Below are positions 41,977 through 52,120 of a DNA stretch of 64,000 bases, one piece after another; positions within the stretch are counted from its first letter, which is position 1, and the number at the start of each line of letters is the position of its first letter. The notes under the pieces were generated by a model. That model did no database searches, was not told where the DNA came from, and was given only the letters and a program-made list of their open reading frames with translations. Source of the stretch: Deinandra increscens subsp. villosa (lineage: Eukaryota; Streptophyta; Magnoliopsida; Asterales; Asteraceae); assembly GCA_039602395.1 (NCBI GenBank), contig JBCNJP010000006.1:43983279-44047278 (forward strand). Direction: 5' to 3'. Both the position numbers and the translations under genes were made by a program.

Positions 41977-43547
41977 TTTATAATATAAATAAACAACATT
42001 TGACATATAATTAAACAAAGGGTATTATCTAAATCATGTACTATTGTCTAATCTAATGTCCATCCGTTTTTGTTGTATCTTTTATCTAAATGTATGTTCA
42101 ACATTCATTAAAGTGTTAGAATATCTTTTTTACATGCTAAAACATCCTGAGAGGCCGAGATTAATTTGATAAAACACGAAACTATGTGCTTCTAAATACT
42201 CTATAATTATAACTAATTTTGTAAAAACTTATAACTATGCGTTCTATAGTATATATATAAGCAGTTATTGATATATGATCAATTAAATTAAATATTTTTC
42301 TACAAAACTATATAACTAATATATAAAAACATGAAGGGAAGTCAAGCAATATGATGAATCACAACCTCGCAACCAAGTGTCCGTAAATAAATCAAAACAG
42401 ATTCAAGTGAACCTTCCATCAACCGGAGCTGTGGACGGACGAAATCAACCAACCGGGGATAAAAAATTATTACTTTCGAAAGCATCAAAAGTGAAACACA
42501 TAGAGATATATGAAGTTAGATTCATCACAACGAATCATAGTTATAGGAGTCTAAATAAACATATATGAAATTAATTCACATATGGTTGCCAATGTAATAC
42601 TAAACATTTTGATAACAAATCGTTAATTTAAGACTGGGTAGAGGTTATAAACTATATTTTTCTGTATGATTATTCATAAAAAATTCCCATCCAAATTATG
42701 AATTTAATTTAAGGCTGGGTAGAGATTAGAAACTATATTTTCTGTATGATTATTCATAAAAAATTCTCATCCAAATTATGAATTGCAATAGGTAGGTACG
42801 AAGTAAAAAACATCGTGATGATTATGAACAAAAGATAGATATATTGGTTAATGAAACTACAAAGAAATTAGAAAAACAAAAAATTCATTTGAATTGAAGC
42901 AAATAGAGAAAAAGGACAATGCGTTTCTTTTCCAAACCCTAATAAGCAATCAACACAAGTGTGATGAACTAAATAAATCGCTGACCATAGAAAATAATAA
43001 ATTTAGGGTTTTTCTAATACGAAAAATCGCTGACCATAGAGAAGAATAAATTTAGGGTTTTCTTAATAAAGGAGAAAAGAATCAATTTAGGGTTTTCCTA
43101 ATAAAAGAGGAAGACGATGAAAAGATCTTGCCTCGAGCGACGGGGTGAATACGGAATAAGCCAGAGCCGCCTTGCCCTTCCCGCACTAACATCGACAACG
43201 TTGGCATTACAATATCTGGGAGTGATGTCTCAGAGTACGATGTCCGACGGGAGGAGTTTAATCGACGGCGACGGAATTGGAGGACTGTAATCGAAGATTC
43301 GGAGGCCAGGAAATTGACAGACGACAACACTACCTAATTAGATTTATGGTGAACGGGTAGAGCATAGATCGATGGACGACGAGTGGAATCTAATGGACGA
43401 CAACGGAAGAATTCGAAATTAGGGTTCAAAACTTCTAATTGTGCGAATTGTGTGTAAAAACCAATCTCAGACCCCAATATATTAGTCAAACTTCACAACA
43501 CATCAAAATAAATTATTTATATTATATATATTTTTAAATTATTTTTT
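41977..43547. other. AT-rich DNA with tandem duplications and a gene scrap
   Basis: 42623-42783 is an 81-bp tandem duplication; 42975-43085 contains a shorter, imperfect one (AAATCGCTGACCATAGA). The 43082-43330 minus-strand ORF (82 codons, Ser/Arg-rich) lies in a GC-richer segment to about 43440 that looks like the 5' end of a plant gene. No domain is recognised. Confidence 0.45.
42623..42783. repeat. 81-bp tandem duplication
   Basis: Units start TTAATTTAAGACTGGGTAGA and TTAATTTAAGGCTGGGTAGA and differ at a few positions. Confidence 0.85.
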
Positions 43548-43710
43548 AATATTTCGGATATTTCGGATATCCGAATATCCAAAAAATGTCAAAAATCATA
43601 TCCGAATCCGAATCCGAAAAATCGGATATCCGAATTTTCGGATATTTTCGGATTCGGAATTTCAGATATTTCGGATTCGGTTTCGGATTCGGATTTTTTG
43701 AACACCCCTA
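43548..43710. repeat. TCGGATATCCGA-type simple repeat
   Basis: Irregular array of TTCGGATAT, ATCCGAAT and TTCGGATTCGG, both orientations mixed, so it is self-complementary over about 160 bp. Confidence 0.85.
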
Positions 43711-46067
43711 ATTTAAATCATACGATGTAAGTATTGGTATTTTCTTTACCTTGTGTTATTGGTTGCTGCCTTTTTGTGACTTTTGATGCTGATGTAGATG
43801 GATTGAATGAACTTCTTGGGTGATTGATTACTTTCTTTTGCATACGATGCCACAGAGAATTGCCAAAAGCCTGAATACATCTAAAAGAAAGTTATGAAAT
43901 GCAATTTAAGGTTGTGATTTTCTCAAATACAGTTACATGAACTAAAGAAAAGTAACGGACAAAGTGATCACTAATTTTTTCCAAACTTCTGTTCTATTTA
44001 AACCATGTACCATTTAAAGGCAATAAGAAAAATAAAAAATAAAGTTATTTCGTCCAAAGTAAAAATGTATTACTTCCTTCAATAAAGTTGATAAAAATTA
44101 TAACTGATGTAAACTTCTATTAATCATAAAGATAGTCACAAACACAGGCCAAGTATTATATTGAATGTTTTTAAACTTTAATGTTCACTCAAAACACATT
44201 TCAATGAATTTCTGTGATATAATAAGTTAAAGAAATTCAAAAATTGATGTACCTTGATACTAAAAACAACATATAGAAAATAGCACACCTGCAAACAAAT
44301 AAAGAGTTGAAGATTAAAGCTTGAACAATATTCAAATGAATTGAATCAGACACTTAATGAAACATATAAAGGAATAAAAGCAACAACTATTATCAGCTGC
44401 ATATAACTCTATATATAAATATATGTGAGAATGTAAAGAGCAACAGACTACACTTTAGCCTCAAAAAAACATAATTGCAAAAAGGTTTAGAAATTACAAC
44501 AGGCTACACATAGAAAATGCATAATTACAAAAAAAAAAAAAACAAAGGTTTAAGAATGTGAGATTTCAATCCTAATACAAAGCATACTACAATATCAATC
44601 TTCCAATGTCGATTAAATTTGGACAACAAATACTAAAACCATTCCAAATACATGAGCAGTGATTCATTAGTAGAAATTAAAAATGGCCAAATCATTGGCT
44701 AGCATGTGGGGAAAAAAGGAAAATCTCAAATACAATTAGAAGAACTAAAGAAAAGTAATAGACAAAGTAATGACTACATTTAATCATAATTTATGTAAAT
44801 TCCTATTAATGATATAGATAGTGTCACAAACATATATAGAGGACAATGACGAGAATTGATGACGATGACAGGCCGAAGTCGAGAGAGGAAATTGAGAATC
44901 GTGAATCACTGAGTTGCAATTTAGGTTAGGATCTTAGGGACTTAGACTACCCACAACGGGGCGTCTTTGGTGTCGCCTTTCGCCGATGTGGCTCCGCCCT
45001 CCGAAAGGATTGTGATGGGGGAGGTCACTGGCAGCCGCCCTTGGCTCCAAGCCCTTGATTAAAGGCGATGAAGGGTTAAAAAAGATGAGTCCCACTATTT
45101 TGTTTTTCCTTTTTGTTTTAAACCCTCAAATATAATTAACCCACTTTTTTGTTTTCTTTCTTTTTTAAATTATAAAATTTAAGTAAAATAAATATTAAAC
45201 ATAAATTATATCAGACGTAATTAAAGATTTACACTTAAGTAAAATAAGTATTAAACATAAATTATATAAAACGTAACTAAAAGTTAAATATGAATATAAT
45301 TACATTTAGTTAATTATACATAAATATAATTACACTTAATTAATAATTGGAGGATTCAAATGAATATAAACTTAAATAAATCTATATAAAAGTTAAACAA
45401 CAAAGTTAAATATTATTAAAATTAAATATAATTAAACCTAACTAATAAAACATAATTATACATGATTAAAAAATTAAAACTAACTAATAAAACATAATTT
45501 AATAATAATAAGAATATCAAACCCTGATTTTGAAGTTTCAACAAATTCATAAAGTACACTTGCACATAGAGAGATAGTTCTTGAAGAGCAGAAACCCCCC
45601 AAATTCTTGAAGAGCATAAAACAAAACGGGAAAATATGTTTAAATTTGCTACCGTTGCCCCGTCCTTGAACAATCTAACTTTTTGATCATTTGTTGTTGG
45701 TAACAAGTGGTGACATGTTAATTAGCAATGGTAGGTTTACTTCTTTTAGACATTGTACTTATGGTCTTGCATAATCTCAGACTTGGGGCATTTTATACAC
45801 TTTAACTTTGCATACATGTTTTCATGTTGGTGTATGTCTTTGTTTTGTTGTGCCTTTAAAAAAATTTCAACATTGCCTTACATTGGCCCTGCCCATACAT
45901 CGCACAATTACCCCTGCCCGTGCATAGCACGTGGTTTTATAATTTTATATTATTTATTTAATTTTTTCATTTTTTATTTTTTTTACATTTTTATTTTTTT
46001 AAATGTTTTATTTAATAAATTATTTTTAGTTAATTATTTATAATTATTTATTTATTTATTTAAACCG
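43711..46067. other. AT-rich stretch without recognised gene
   Basis: Contains a duplicated segment (43920-43972 resembles 44724-44778). A CG-rich patch at 44945-45060 begins GACTACCCACAACGGGG and looks like one end of a DNA transposon, but no matching inverted end was found. Around 45885-45935 CCTGCCCGTGCATAGCAC is a decayed relative of the Helitron hairpin at 47218. Confidence 0.5.
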
Positions 46068-47105
46068 TTGAACTACAACTACTTTTTAAATTATATATGC
46101 ATGGTGTGTGTTGTCTTTAGCAAATATAATGAATATAAGACTATTGATAATGCCAAACAACTATTAGTGCACTCACATGCTTTAAATATTTATTGGTCTG
46201 GGTACTGATTTGTAAGGTAATAGTGGTTAAGTGATTCATAAGGTAATAGTGGTTAAGGCGGTTCTACACTTTGGATTAGTTCAATTTTGGGTCCAGATTA
46301 TTTGGACTGGTCAAGAAGACACTCACCCTCGCCTAAGAATGAAAGGGGACTGGTTCATTCTTAGAGAAGACGAGGCTTTCTCGACACAAGGTTTGATGCT
46401 TCGAGTTTCATGAAGACCTGCCCTACCCGGATGATACCGCTCATTTTAAGTTTTGTTATGTTTGGCATCGAAATGGTTTTTATGAACGGAGAGGTCACGA
46501 CACCTACTTTAGTTATTCTATTTATTATATTAGTCAATCCACTTGATACAGTTAACACACTTATATTTTTCAAGCTTTGTCATAGTAATAATAGGATATA
46601 TGAATCATCCTGCAATCATGTTTTGACATAGGATGTTATAAGCATTAGAATCTGTAACATGGAACTTTTGAATGTTAAGCACGTGATATTGTGTAAATTT
46701 TCTTTTTAGTTTATAAATAATTTAGACCAGCTTAGATTTAGATGCTTTATAAGGTTTTATTTATTGCATAATTCCTCATACACTTAGCATAATCTTCTAC
46801 CATCGATTAAGGATGAAAACAGACTGGGCAACATTCTTCCAGACAACGGGCCTTCCTCGACACAAGTTGCTACGCTTCCAACTTAATGAGGAACGTGCCC
46901 GGCCGGATGGAACTGCCCTGTTTCATGTCTGTTACTATATGTTGGTTTGTTTTCATGAAACTGATAAACTTTGACAAACCTATCTCTTTCTATCTTACTT
47001 CTACAACTTAGACCTACAACTATTTTCCTAATTATATATGGATGGTGTATATTATCTTAGCAGAAACACTGAACATATGACTATTGCTAATGCCAAAAAA
47101 TAGTT
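46068..47105 (+). pseudogene. Mirrored pair of diverged gene fragments (possibly B3-like)
   Basis: Two related coding scraps: 46333 onwards (LRMKGDWFILREDEA..., needing one frame change) and 46807 onwards (LRMKTDWATFFQTTGLPRHK then LLRFQLNEERARPDG). They share the LRMKxDW start, an LRF core and a later PD..A.F. Two non-coding segments flanking them, about 46078-46163 and 47010-47105, are also similar. The order is therefore x1-y1-y2-x2, all on one strand. The W..F..GL...L.F pattern vaguely recalls plant B3 domains; this is weak. Both are too short and broken to function. Confidence 0.35.
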
Positions 47106-47217
47106 AGATACCTTCTTTACTTACACTGTTACGTTTTTTACCAAGCACTGGTGTGATCAAAATCATTTCACGTATGCAAACATACTAAGCATGTTAGGGT
47201 CGGGCAAAGTTCCCCCC

Positions 47218-47247
47218 GGCCGTGCATCGCACGGGCCTGAACACTAG
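47218..47247 (+). mobile_element. Helitron 3' terminus, family 3
   Basis: Hairpin CCGTGC-ATC-GCACGG within CCCGGCCGTGCATCGCACGGG, then CCTGAACA, then CTAG followed by T. This is a textbook plant Helitron 3' end. The upstream start is not assigned. The B3-like fragments would lie inside the element. Confidence 0.6.
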
Positions 47248-47248
47248 T

Positions 47249-48409
47249 AAAAGTAATTATTAACTAGACCGTTTCATTTCTATAAAATATCAGTACATAT
47301 TTTGATCCTCTATGTTCTCTATTTAGTATTAGAATTAATATCTTAGGTATTAAATGGTTTTATTTTGGTAGGGATATGAACTATTTGCATGAGAATAAAA
47401 TAATCAATTATTCACAGGGAATGATGACGTTATATTTTTTTTTGCTTACTTTTTATAATGTTGTTCACATTTCACGGGAGGTGGCCAGATGGGTGCATGG
47501 GGCAGGTTGGACTGACTCACTAACACGTTTTAAACCATCTATTTAGTTTGTAAGTAATTAACGTCAGTCTAATATGAGGATTGCATAATCTTAATTCATT
47601 AATAGGTTTCAAACTTGGATATCAGGAAAATACAATCAAAATTACTGTAATGGAAAATGGTGCCTTGTGGTTGACTTCCGTTATTGATGGTTTGGCTTTG
47701 ATGAAGACAACGGAAGTATACATAATTTGATTGAGATTTTTGGGTTTTCATCTTAAGGTTATTTTAATTTACAACCCTTGTTTTTGTTCAAGAAATAGAC
47801 AAATTAAAGCTACTGGTAAGTTGATGTTATGATTCATAAGAATGTGGAACTGCTGTAAGTTATGGGACTGAATGGTACTATACTACTATATATGCTTAAG
47901 CGGTTTCTAAATGCTAAAATTTTTTTTCATTGTGATACAGAACTTGATGGGCTTGGGAGAAGGGTTCAAGTATTAAAAGGTTTGTGGGGTAGCAAATCTT
48001 TGGGAGCTACACCTTTCATTTTTTTTAACCATTAGATTCTCAATATGTTGTAATTGGTATAGGAACTCTTGGCTCCCGGCGGGGTTGTCTAGTCCTAAAG
48101 CTAACCAGTTTAGTTTACTCAGCAATCTTCTTTTGATGAGAAAAAAGAAAGAAGAGAAAGAACTGGGAGTTGGCGCCTACATAACTGCTTGCTTGCTTAC
48201 CAAGCCATCCTGTGAGCTTGTAGGTGTAGAAATATGACATTGACAAAGAAGGAAAATGTTACTGAAAAGAGAAGAGTCCAATTAAAGATAATGGTTTTTT
48301 TTTTTAAAAGTAGTAGAGCCTCTACCTAGGAATTGCATAACAAGACCAAAACATGCACTGTGCAATGTATCTCAAAATTGAAGCATGGAACAGGGTTAGT
48401 GTTAGATTT
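47249..48409. other. Stretch without recognised gene
   Basis: AT-rich, with no ORF worth calling. It ends at the target duplication GATTT (48405-48409) of the next element. Confidence 0.6.
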
Positions 48410-49775
48410 AGTTAAACCAGAGAATATTGTATTATTGATATTGTCGTGTATAATAGGGTTACAGAGATCTCTATATATAGAGAATAATATTACACTCTAC
48501 TACCCTCTACTCTAATATATATAATACTGTCCTAGCATAATAGTCTAATACTCTCCCGCAAGCTAAACGCGGTAGCGTTTGTAGCTTGAGATGTAATTAG
48601 CTAAAATATAAAGGACTAAAACTATAAATTATAAAACTTTTTTTTTGTCTTGTCATCACCATAGCAAATTCCACCATAGAAAATTACATCCACCAAAATG
48701 AGTCGTCCTTTGTAAATAAAAAGGAAATAAGATTTTGGTGATTTCATAATTTAAGTCCACCAAAATTAACTCCAAGAGATTTTCCGCACGTCACGCCGTT
48801 TAATTTCCGTCGCCGTCACCTGATTTATTTTCCGGTCGCCAAAGGGTTTCTTCTCTCGAACGTCACCATCAGATACTTGTTACCGGTTGTTCTTCTGCTC
48901 CTCGTCTCCCCGCTGTGCCACCACCACCGGTTGTGTTTGCTCCGGTGGGTGTCCTGTCTTCCTCTGCCTTCGTTTCTCTTCTTTCTCTCGCCGGAAAAAC
49001 AAACATGATGTTGTGCCGCCATTGTGTGGCAGAAGAACGCACGGTGGTGCGCCGCCGGTGTATGGCGGTGATCTTTCACCTGAAAGTAACACACGTATGT
49101 GTGCCGCCGTTATATGGCGACCCGCTGTTGTATAGCGGTGGTGTACTACCGCATTGTATGCGATAAAGAGGAGCCCTGGTGGTGTTGTTTGGATGTGACG
49201 GCGGTTAGGAATAGGGTTTGTAGTGGCGGCGGTTTGGGTTATGGAGGCAGATTGCGGCCGGAACAAGGAAATTCAGGGCAAGATTTAGGGTCTCGGCATG
49301 GTTTACGGCTGCGAATTAGGGTTGAGTCTGTAGTGGATTAGGATGGTGATGTCAACCAGTTGTGGGTCGATCGTGACAGCAACGGATTGCGTTGGTGATT
49401 GGCAACGGCTTTCGATGGTGACTTGTGCTTTTAAATTAGGGTTTTGGGGGTTGACGGACAAGGATCTGATTTTTTTCTTCTTTTTGAGTGTGTAAATAAA
49501 AAGTAGAGAATAAACAAAAAAAGATGAATAAGGAAAAACAAAAAAGAAAAGGAGGTGGTGGGTAGGGCGGCGGCGGTGGCCGGCCGCCCTGCCGGAGTTG
49601 CTTTCCCGGTGGTTGTTCCCTGGCTCTGATACCAAGTTAAATCAGAGAATATTGTATTATTGATATTGTCGTGTATAATAGGGTTACAGAGATCTCTATA
49701 TATAGAGAATAATATTACACTCTACTACCCTCTACTCTAATATATATAATACTGTCCTAGCATAATAGTCTAATA
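48410..49775 (-). mobile_element. Mini LTR retrotransposon with non-canonical TA..CT termini
   Basis: 1366 bp. Two 141-bp direct repeats (48410-48550 and 49635-49775) differ at one or two visible positions and are flanked by TSD GATTT (48405-48409, 49776-49780). On the minus strand the repeats begin TATTAGACT and end TTTAACT, that is TA..CT rather than TG..CA. The sense 5' LTR is followed at once by TGGTATCAGAGCCAGG, a full 16-base initiator-Met primer site (49619-49634). GCTTGCGGGAGAG precedes the 3' LTR as the purine tract. The interior has no gag or pol; the several overlapping ORFs near 48825-49635 are GC-rich leader, not genes. It is a non-autonomous TRIM-like element. Confidence 0.85.
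49619..49634 (-). other. Primer-binding site, initiator tRNA-Met (mini LTR element)
   Basis: 16-base TGGTATCAGAGCCAGG adjoining the LTR with no gap. It fixes the unusual LTR end at 49635. Confidence 0.9.
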
Positions 49776-49962
49776 GATTTATAGTTATTATACTAAAATG
49801 CTTCATACTTATTGAAACACAGGTGAGCATTATATAAAAAAATAGGTTAAGCTTTTTATTTTTTATTTTCCAACCTGTGTAACACAGTTTTTTTATTTAT
49901 TTCATGTTTTTCATATTAGGTTCATCTTTTACTTCGTATAATTATTTTTATATCACAGTCTC

Positions 49963-49988
49963 GAGTATTTCCTCGGGTCACTGACTAG
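49963..49988 (+). mobile_element. Helitron 3' terminus, family 2, second copy
   Basis: CTCGAG-TATTTC-CTCGGG hairpin, then TCACTGA, then CTAG followed by T. It closely matches the minus-strand terminus at 24285-24310. The 5' end was not located. The (TA)n tract and the MITE train begin immediately after it. Confidence 0.6.
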
Positions 49989-49992
49989 TATG

Positions 49993-50040
<48 letters not shown>
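49989..50040. repeat. (TA)n microsatellite
   Basis: Starts at the Helitron family 2 end and runs into MITE A2. Confidence 0.9.
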
Positions 50041-50043
<3 letters not shown>

Positions 50044-50811
50044 AGGATCATGTGAAAACAACTTTTATTGCGAAAACACGAAAACAAATATTAAAACCTC
50101 TATAACTTTTTCATACGTTAATATTTTTAAAAAAAATTTGCACCAAAATCCTTAAAATTATGTTAACTTTAGTTCTGGAAAAAATTAAAAAAAAATCAAA
50201 TTTTTTTAAAAAATTATTATTGCACAGGTGCAATAATTTTTTTATTATTATTATTGCACATATGCAATAATATTAAAACCTTTATAACTTTTTCATATGT
50301 TAAAATTTTTTATAAAAAATTGCACTATAAATCTTATAATTCTTTTATCTTTATTTCTGGAGAAAATTAAAAAAAATTCAACGTTTTTAAATTTTTTTTT
50401 ATTATTGCACATGTGCAATAAAAAATTATTATTGCACATGTGCAATAATATTAAAACCTCTATAATTTTTTTCATACGTTAATATTTTTGATAAAAAAAT
50501 TGTACCATAGATCTTATAATTCTGTTATCTTTAATTCTTGAAAAAATTAAAAAAAAATTAATGTATTTTTTGTTAATATTGCACATGTGTAATATAATTA
50601 ATACGTATTATTGCACATGTGCAATAATAAAAAAAATCATGAAATTTTATATGTTTAATTTTTTTTCCCAGAATTAAAGGTGATATAATTTTAAAACTTT
50701 TGGCGCAAATTTTTAAAAAAAAATATTAACGTATGAGGAAGTTATAGAGGTTTTAATATCTGTTTTCGTGTTTTCACAATAACATCTTGTTTTTATTTGA
50801 TCCTTCCCCTA
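50041..50811 (+). mobile_element. Palindromic MITE-like element, family A copy 2
   Basis: The reverse orientation of 1038-1751. Ends: GTAAGGATCATGTGAAAAC on the left, GTTTTTATTTGATCCTTCCC on the right, with mirrored inner sequence of more than 100 bp (CTCTATAACTT...AAGTTATAGAG). TTGCACATGTGCAA-type palindromes sit in three pairs near 50219/50253, 50404/50431 and 50578/50606. No ORF of substance. Confidence 0.78.
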
Positions 50812-50820
50812 TATATATAT

Positions 50821-51212
50821 AGGGGAGGGATATAATGAAAACCTCTCCGAGTTTGGAAAACCGTGAAAACCAATCTAAAAAAATCGTTTTTTGTTCCGAT
50901 TTTTTTATGGTGACTCTCTAAGTTAAAAAGACTTCCTTTATACAAAAAAGTAAAAAAAACACCTAGTAATTATTTTTTAAAATATATTTTATAACCGAAG
51001 TTATATATGTAACAGGGTAATGTTACATATGTAACATCGGTTATAAAATATTTTTTTTAAAAAAAATTACTAGGCGTTTTTTTTACTTTTTTGCATAAAG
51101 GGGGTCTTTTTAACTTAGAGAGTCACCATAAAAAAAATCGGAACAATAAACGAATTTTTTAGCTTGGTTTTCACGGTTTTCCAAACTCGAAGAGGTTTTC
51201 ATTTTATCCTTC

Positions 51213-51213
<1 letters not shown>
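50821..51213 (+). mobile_element. Palindromic MITE-like element, family C copy 1
   Basis: Mirrored ends: AACCTCTCCGAGTTTGGAAA on the left and TTTCCAAACTCGAAGAGG on the right, with further mirror symmetry through CGTTTTTTGTTCCGATTTTT and TGGTGACTCTCTAAGTTAAA. The centre holds TTACATATGTAACA palindromes. No ORF. The right end runs into (CT)n then (TA)n. Confidence 0.8.

Positions 51214-51283
<70 letters not shown>
51214..51283. repeat. (CT)n(TA)n compound microsatellite
   Basis: About 10 CT units followed by about 25 TA units. The reverse complement of this order is found at the corresponding end of family C copy 2. Confidence 0.9.
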
Positions 51284-51287
<4 letters not shown>

Positions 51288-51869
51288 GAGGTTCATTGTA
51301 GACCCCATAAAAAGTGTAGACCCTGTAGACCCCTATATTGTTCTATAAAACTTACTAAAATTTATAAAACTCATTGCTGTTGAGTTTGGTTTTCTTTTAT
51401 GCGGTAAGTTTTTAAAAATAAAAAAGAAAACCTAGAAAGTTGTTGAAGACATTTAAATATAAAACTCATTGCTGAGTTTTAAAACTCACTGTGGTGTTTA
51501 AAACTCACTACAATTAATTTCTATAAAACTCATTGAAAATTATAAAACTCAATCTTAAGTTGTTTAAAACTAACTGTTGTGTTTAAAACTCATTGTTTTT
51601 AAAACTCAGTGCAACTTTAAAAATCGACGTTCTATAAAACTCAGGGAAAATTATAAGTTCAAATTAAGAAAATAAAAAATAAAGAAAAAACTAAAAACAT
51701 TAGAAATAAACCCAAATTAAAAATTAAACATAGAAATATGACAACTAAAAAAAAAATAAAAAAAACCAAATTCAACAGCAATGAGTTTTATAATTTCTAG
51801 TGAGTTTTATAGAACAATATAGGGGGTCTACGGGGTCTACACTTTTTAAGGGGTCTAAAATGAACTTCT

Positions 51870-51872
<3 letters not shown>
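51284..51872. mobile_element. Palindromic MITE-like element, family D
   Basis: Mirrored ends of about 70 bp: left GTTCATTGTAGACCCC then TATATTGTTCTATAAAACT; right AGTTTTATAGAACAATATA then GGGGTCTAAAATGAAC. The interior is rich in AAAACTCATT repeats. No ORF; (TA)n on both sides. Confidence 0.78.

Positions 51873-51921
<49 letters not shown>
51873..51921. repeat. (TA)n microsatellite
   Basis: Separates MITE D from its shorter relative D2. Confidence 0.9.
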
Positions 51922-51926
<5 letters not shown>

Positions 51927-52117
51927 AAAGTTCATTGTAGACACCCCCATAAGTGTAGATAGGTAGACACCCTTTTTCACCATTAGATCTCTTAATCTAA
52001 TGGTTGTGATTAATTTTTTTTTTCTTTTTTTTTCTTTTTTCTCAATAATTAGAAACTTTCACATGTGAAAAAGAGCTATTTCACATGCGAAAGTGTCTAC
52101 AATGAACCTCACCCTAT
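51922..52117. mobile_element. Short MITE-like element, family D2
   Basis: Ends GTTCATTGTAGACAC and GTGTCTACAATGAAC mirror each other. The inner pairs TTTCACATGTGAAA and TTTCACATGCGAAA flank a poly-T region. The terminal GTTCATTGTAGAC is shared with family D although the interiors differ. Its right end ACCCTATATA directly precedes Helitron 1. Confidence 0.7.
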
Positions 52118-52120
52118 ATA

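Noticed and set aside
44945..45060. GC-rich patch starting GACTACCCACAACGGGG, possibly a DNA transposon end
   Set aside because: No matching inverted terminus or target duplication found nearby.
48825..49635. Overlapping ORFs on both strands inside the mini LTR element
   Set aside because: GC-rich, low-complexity leader; no frame shows gag or pol motifs and both strands are open equally.
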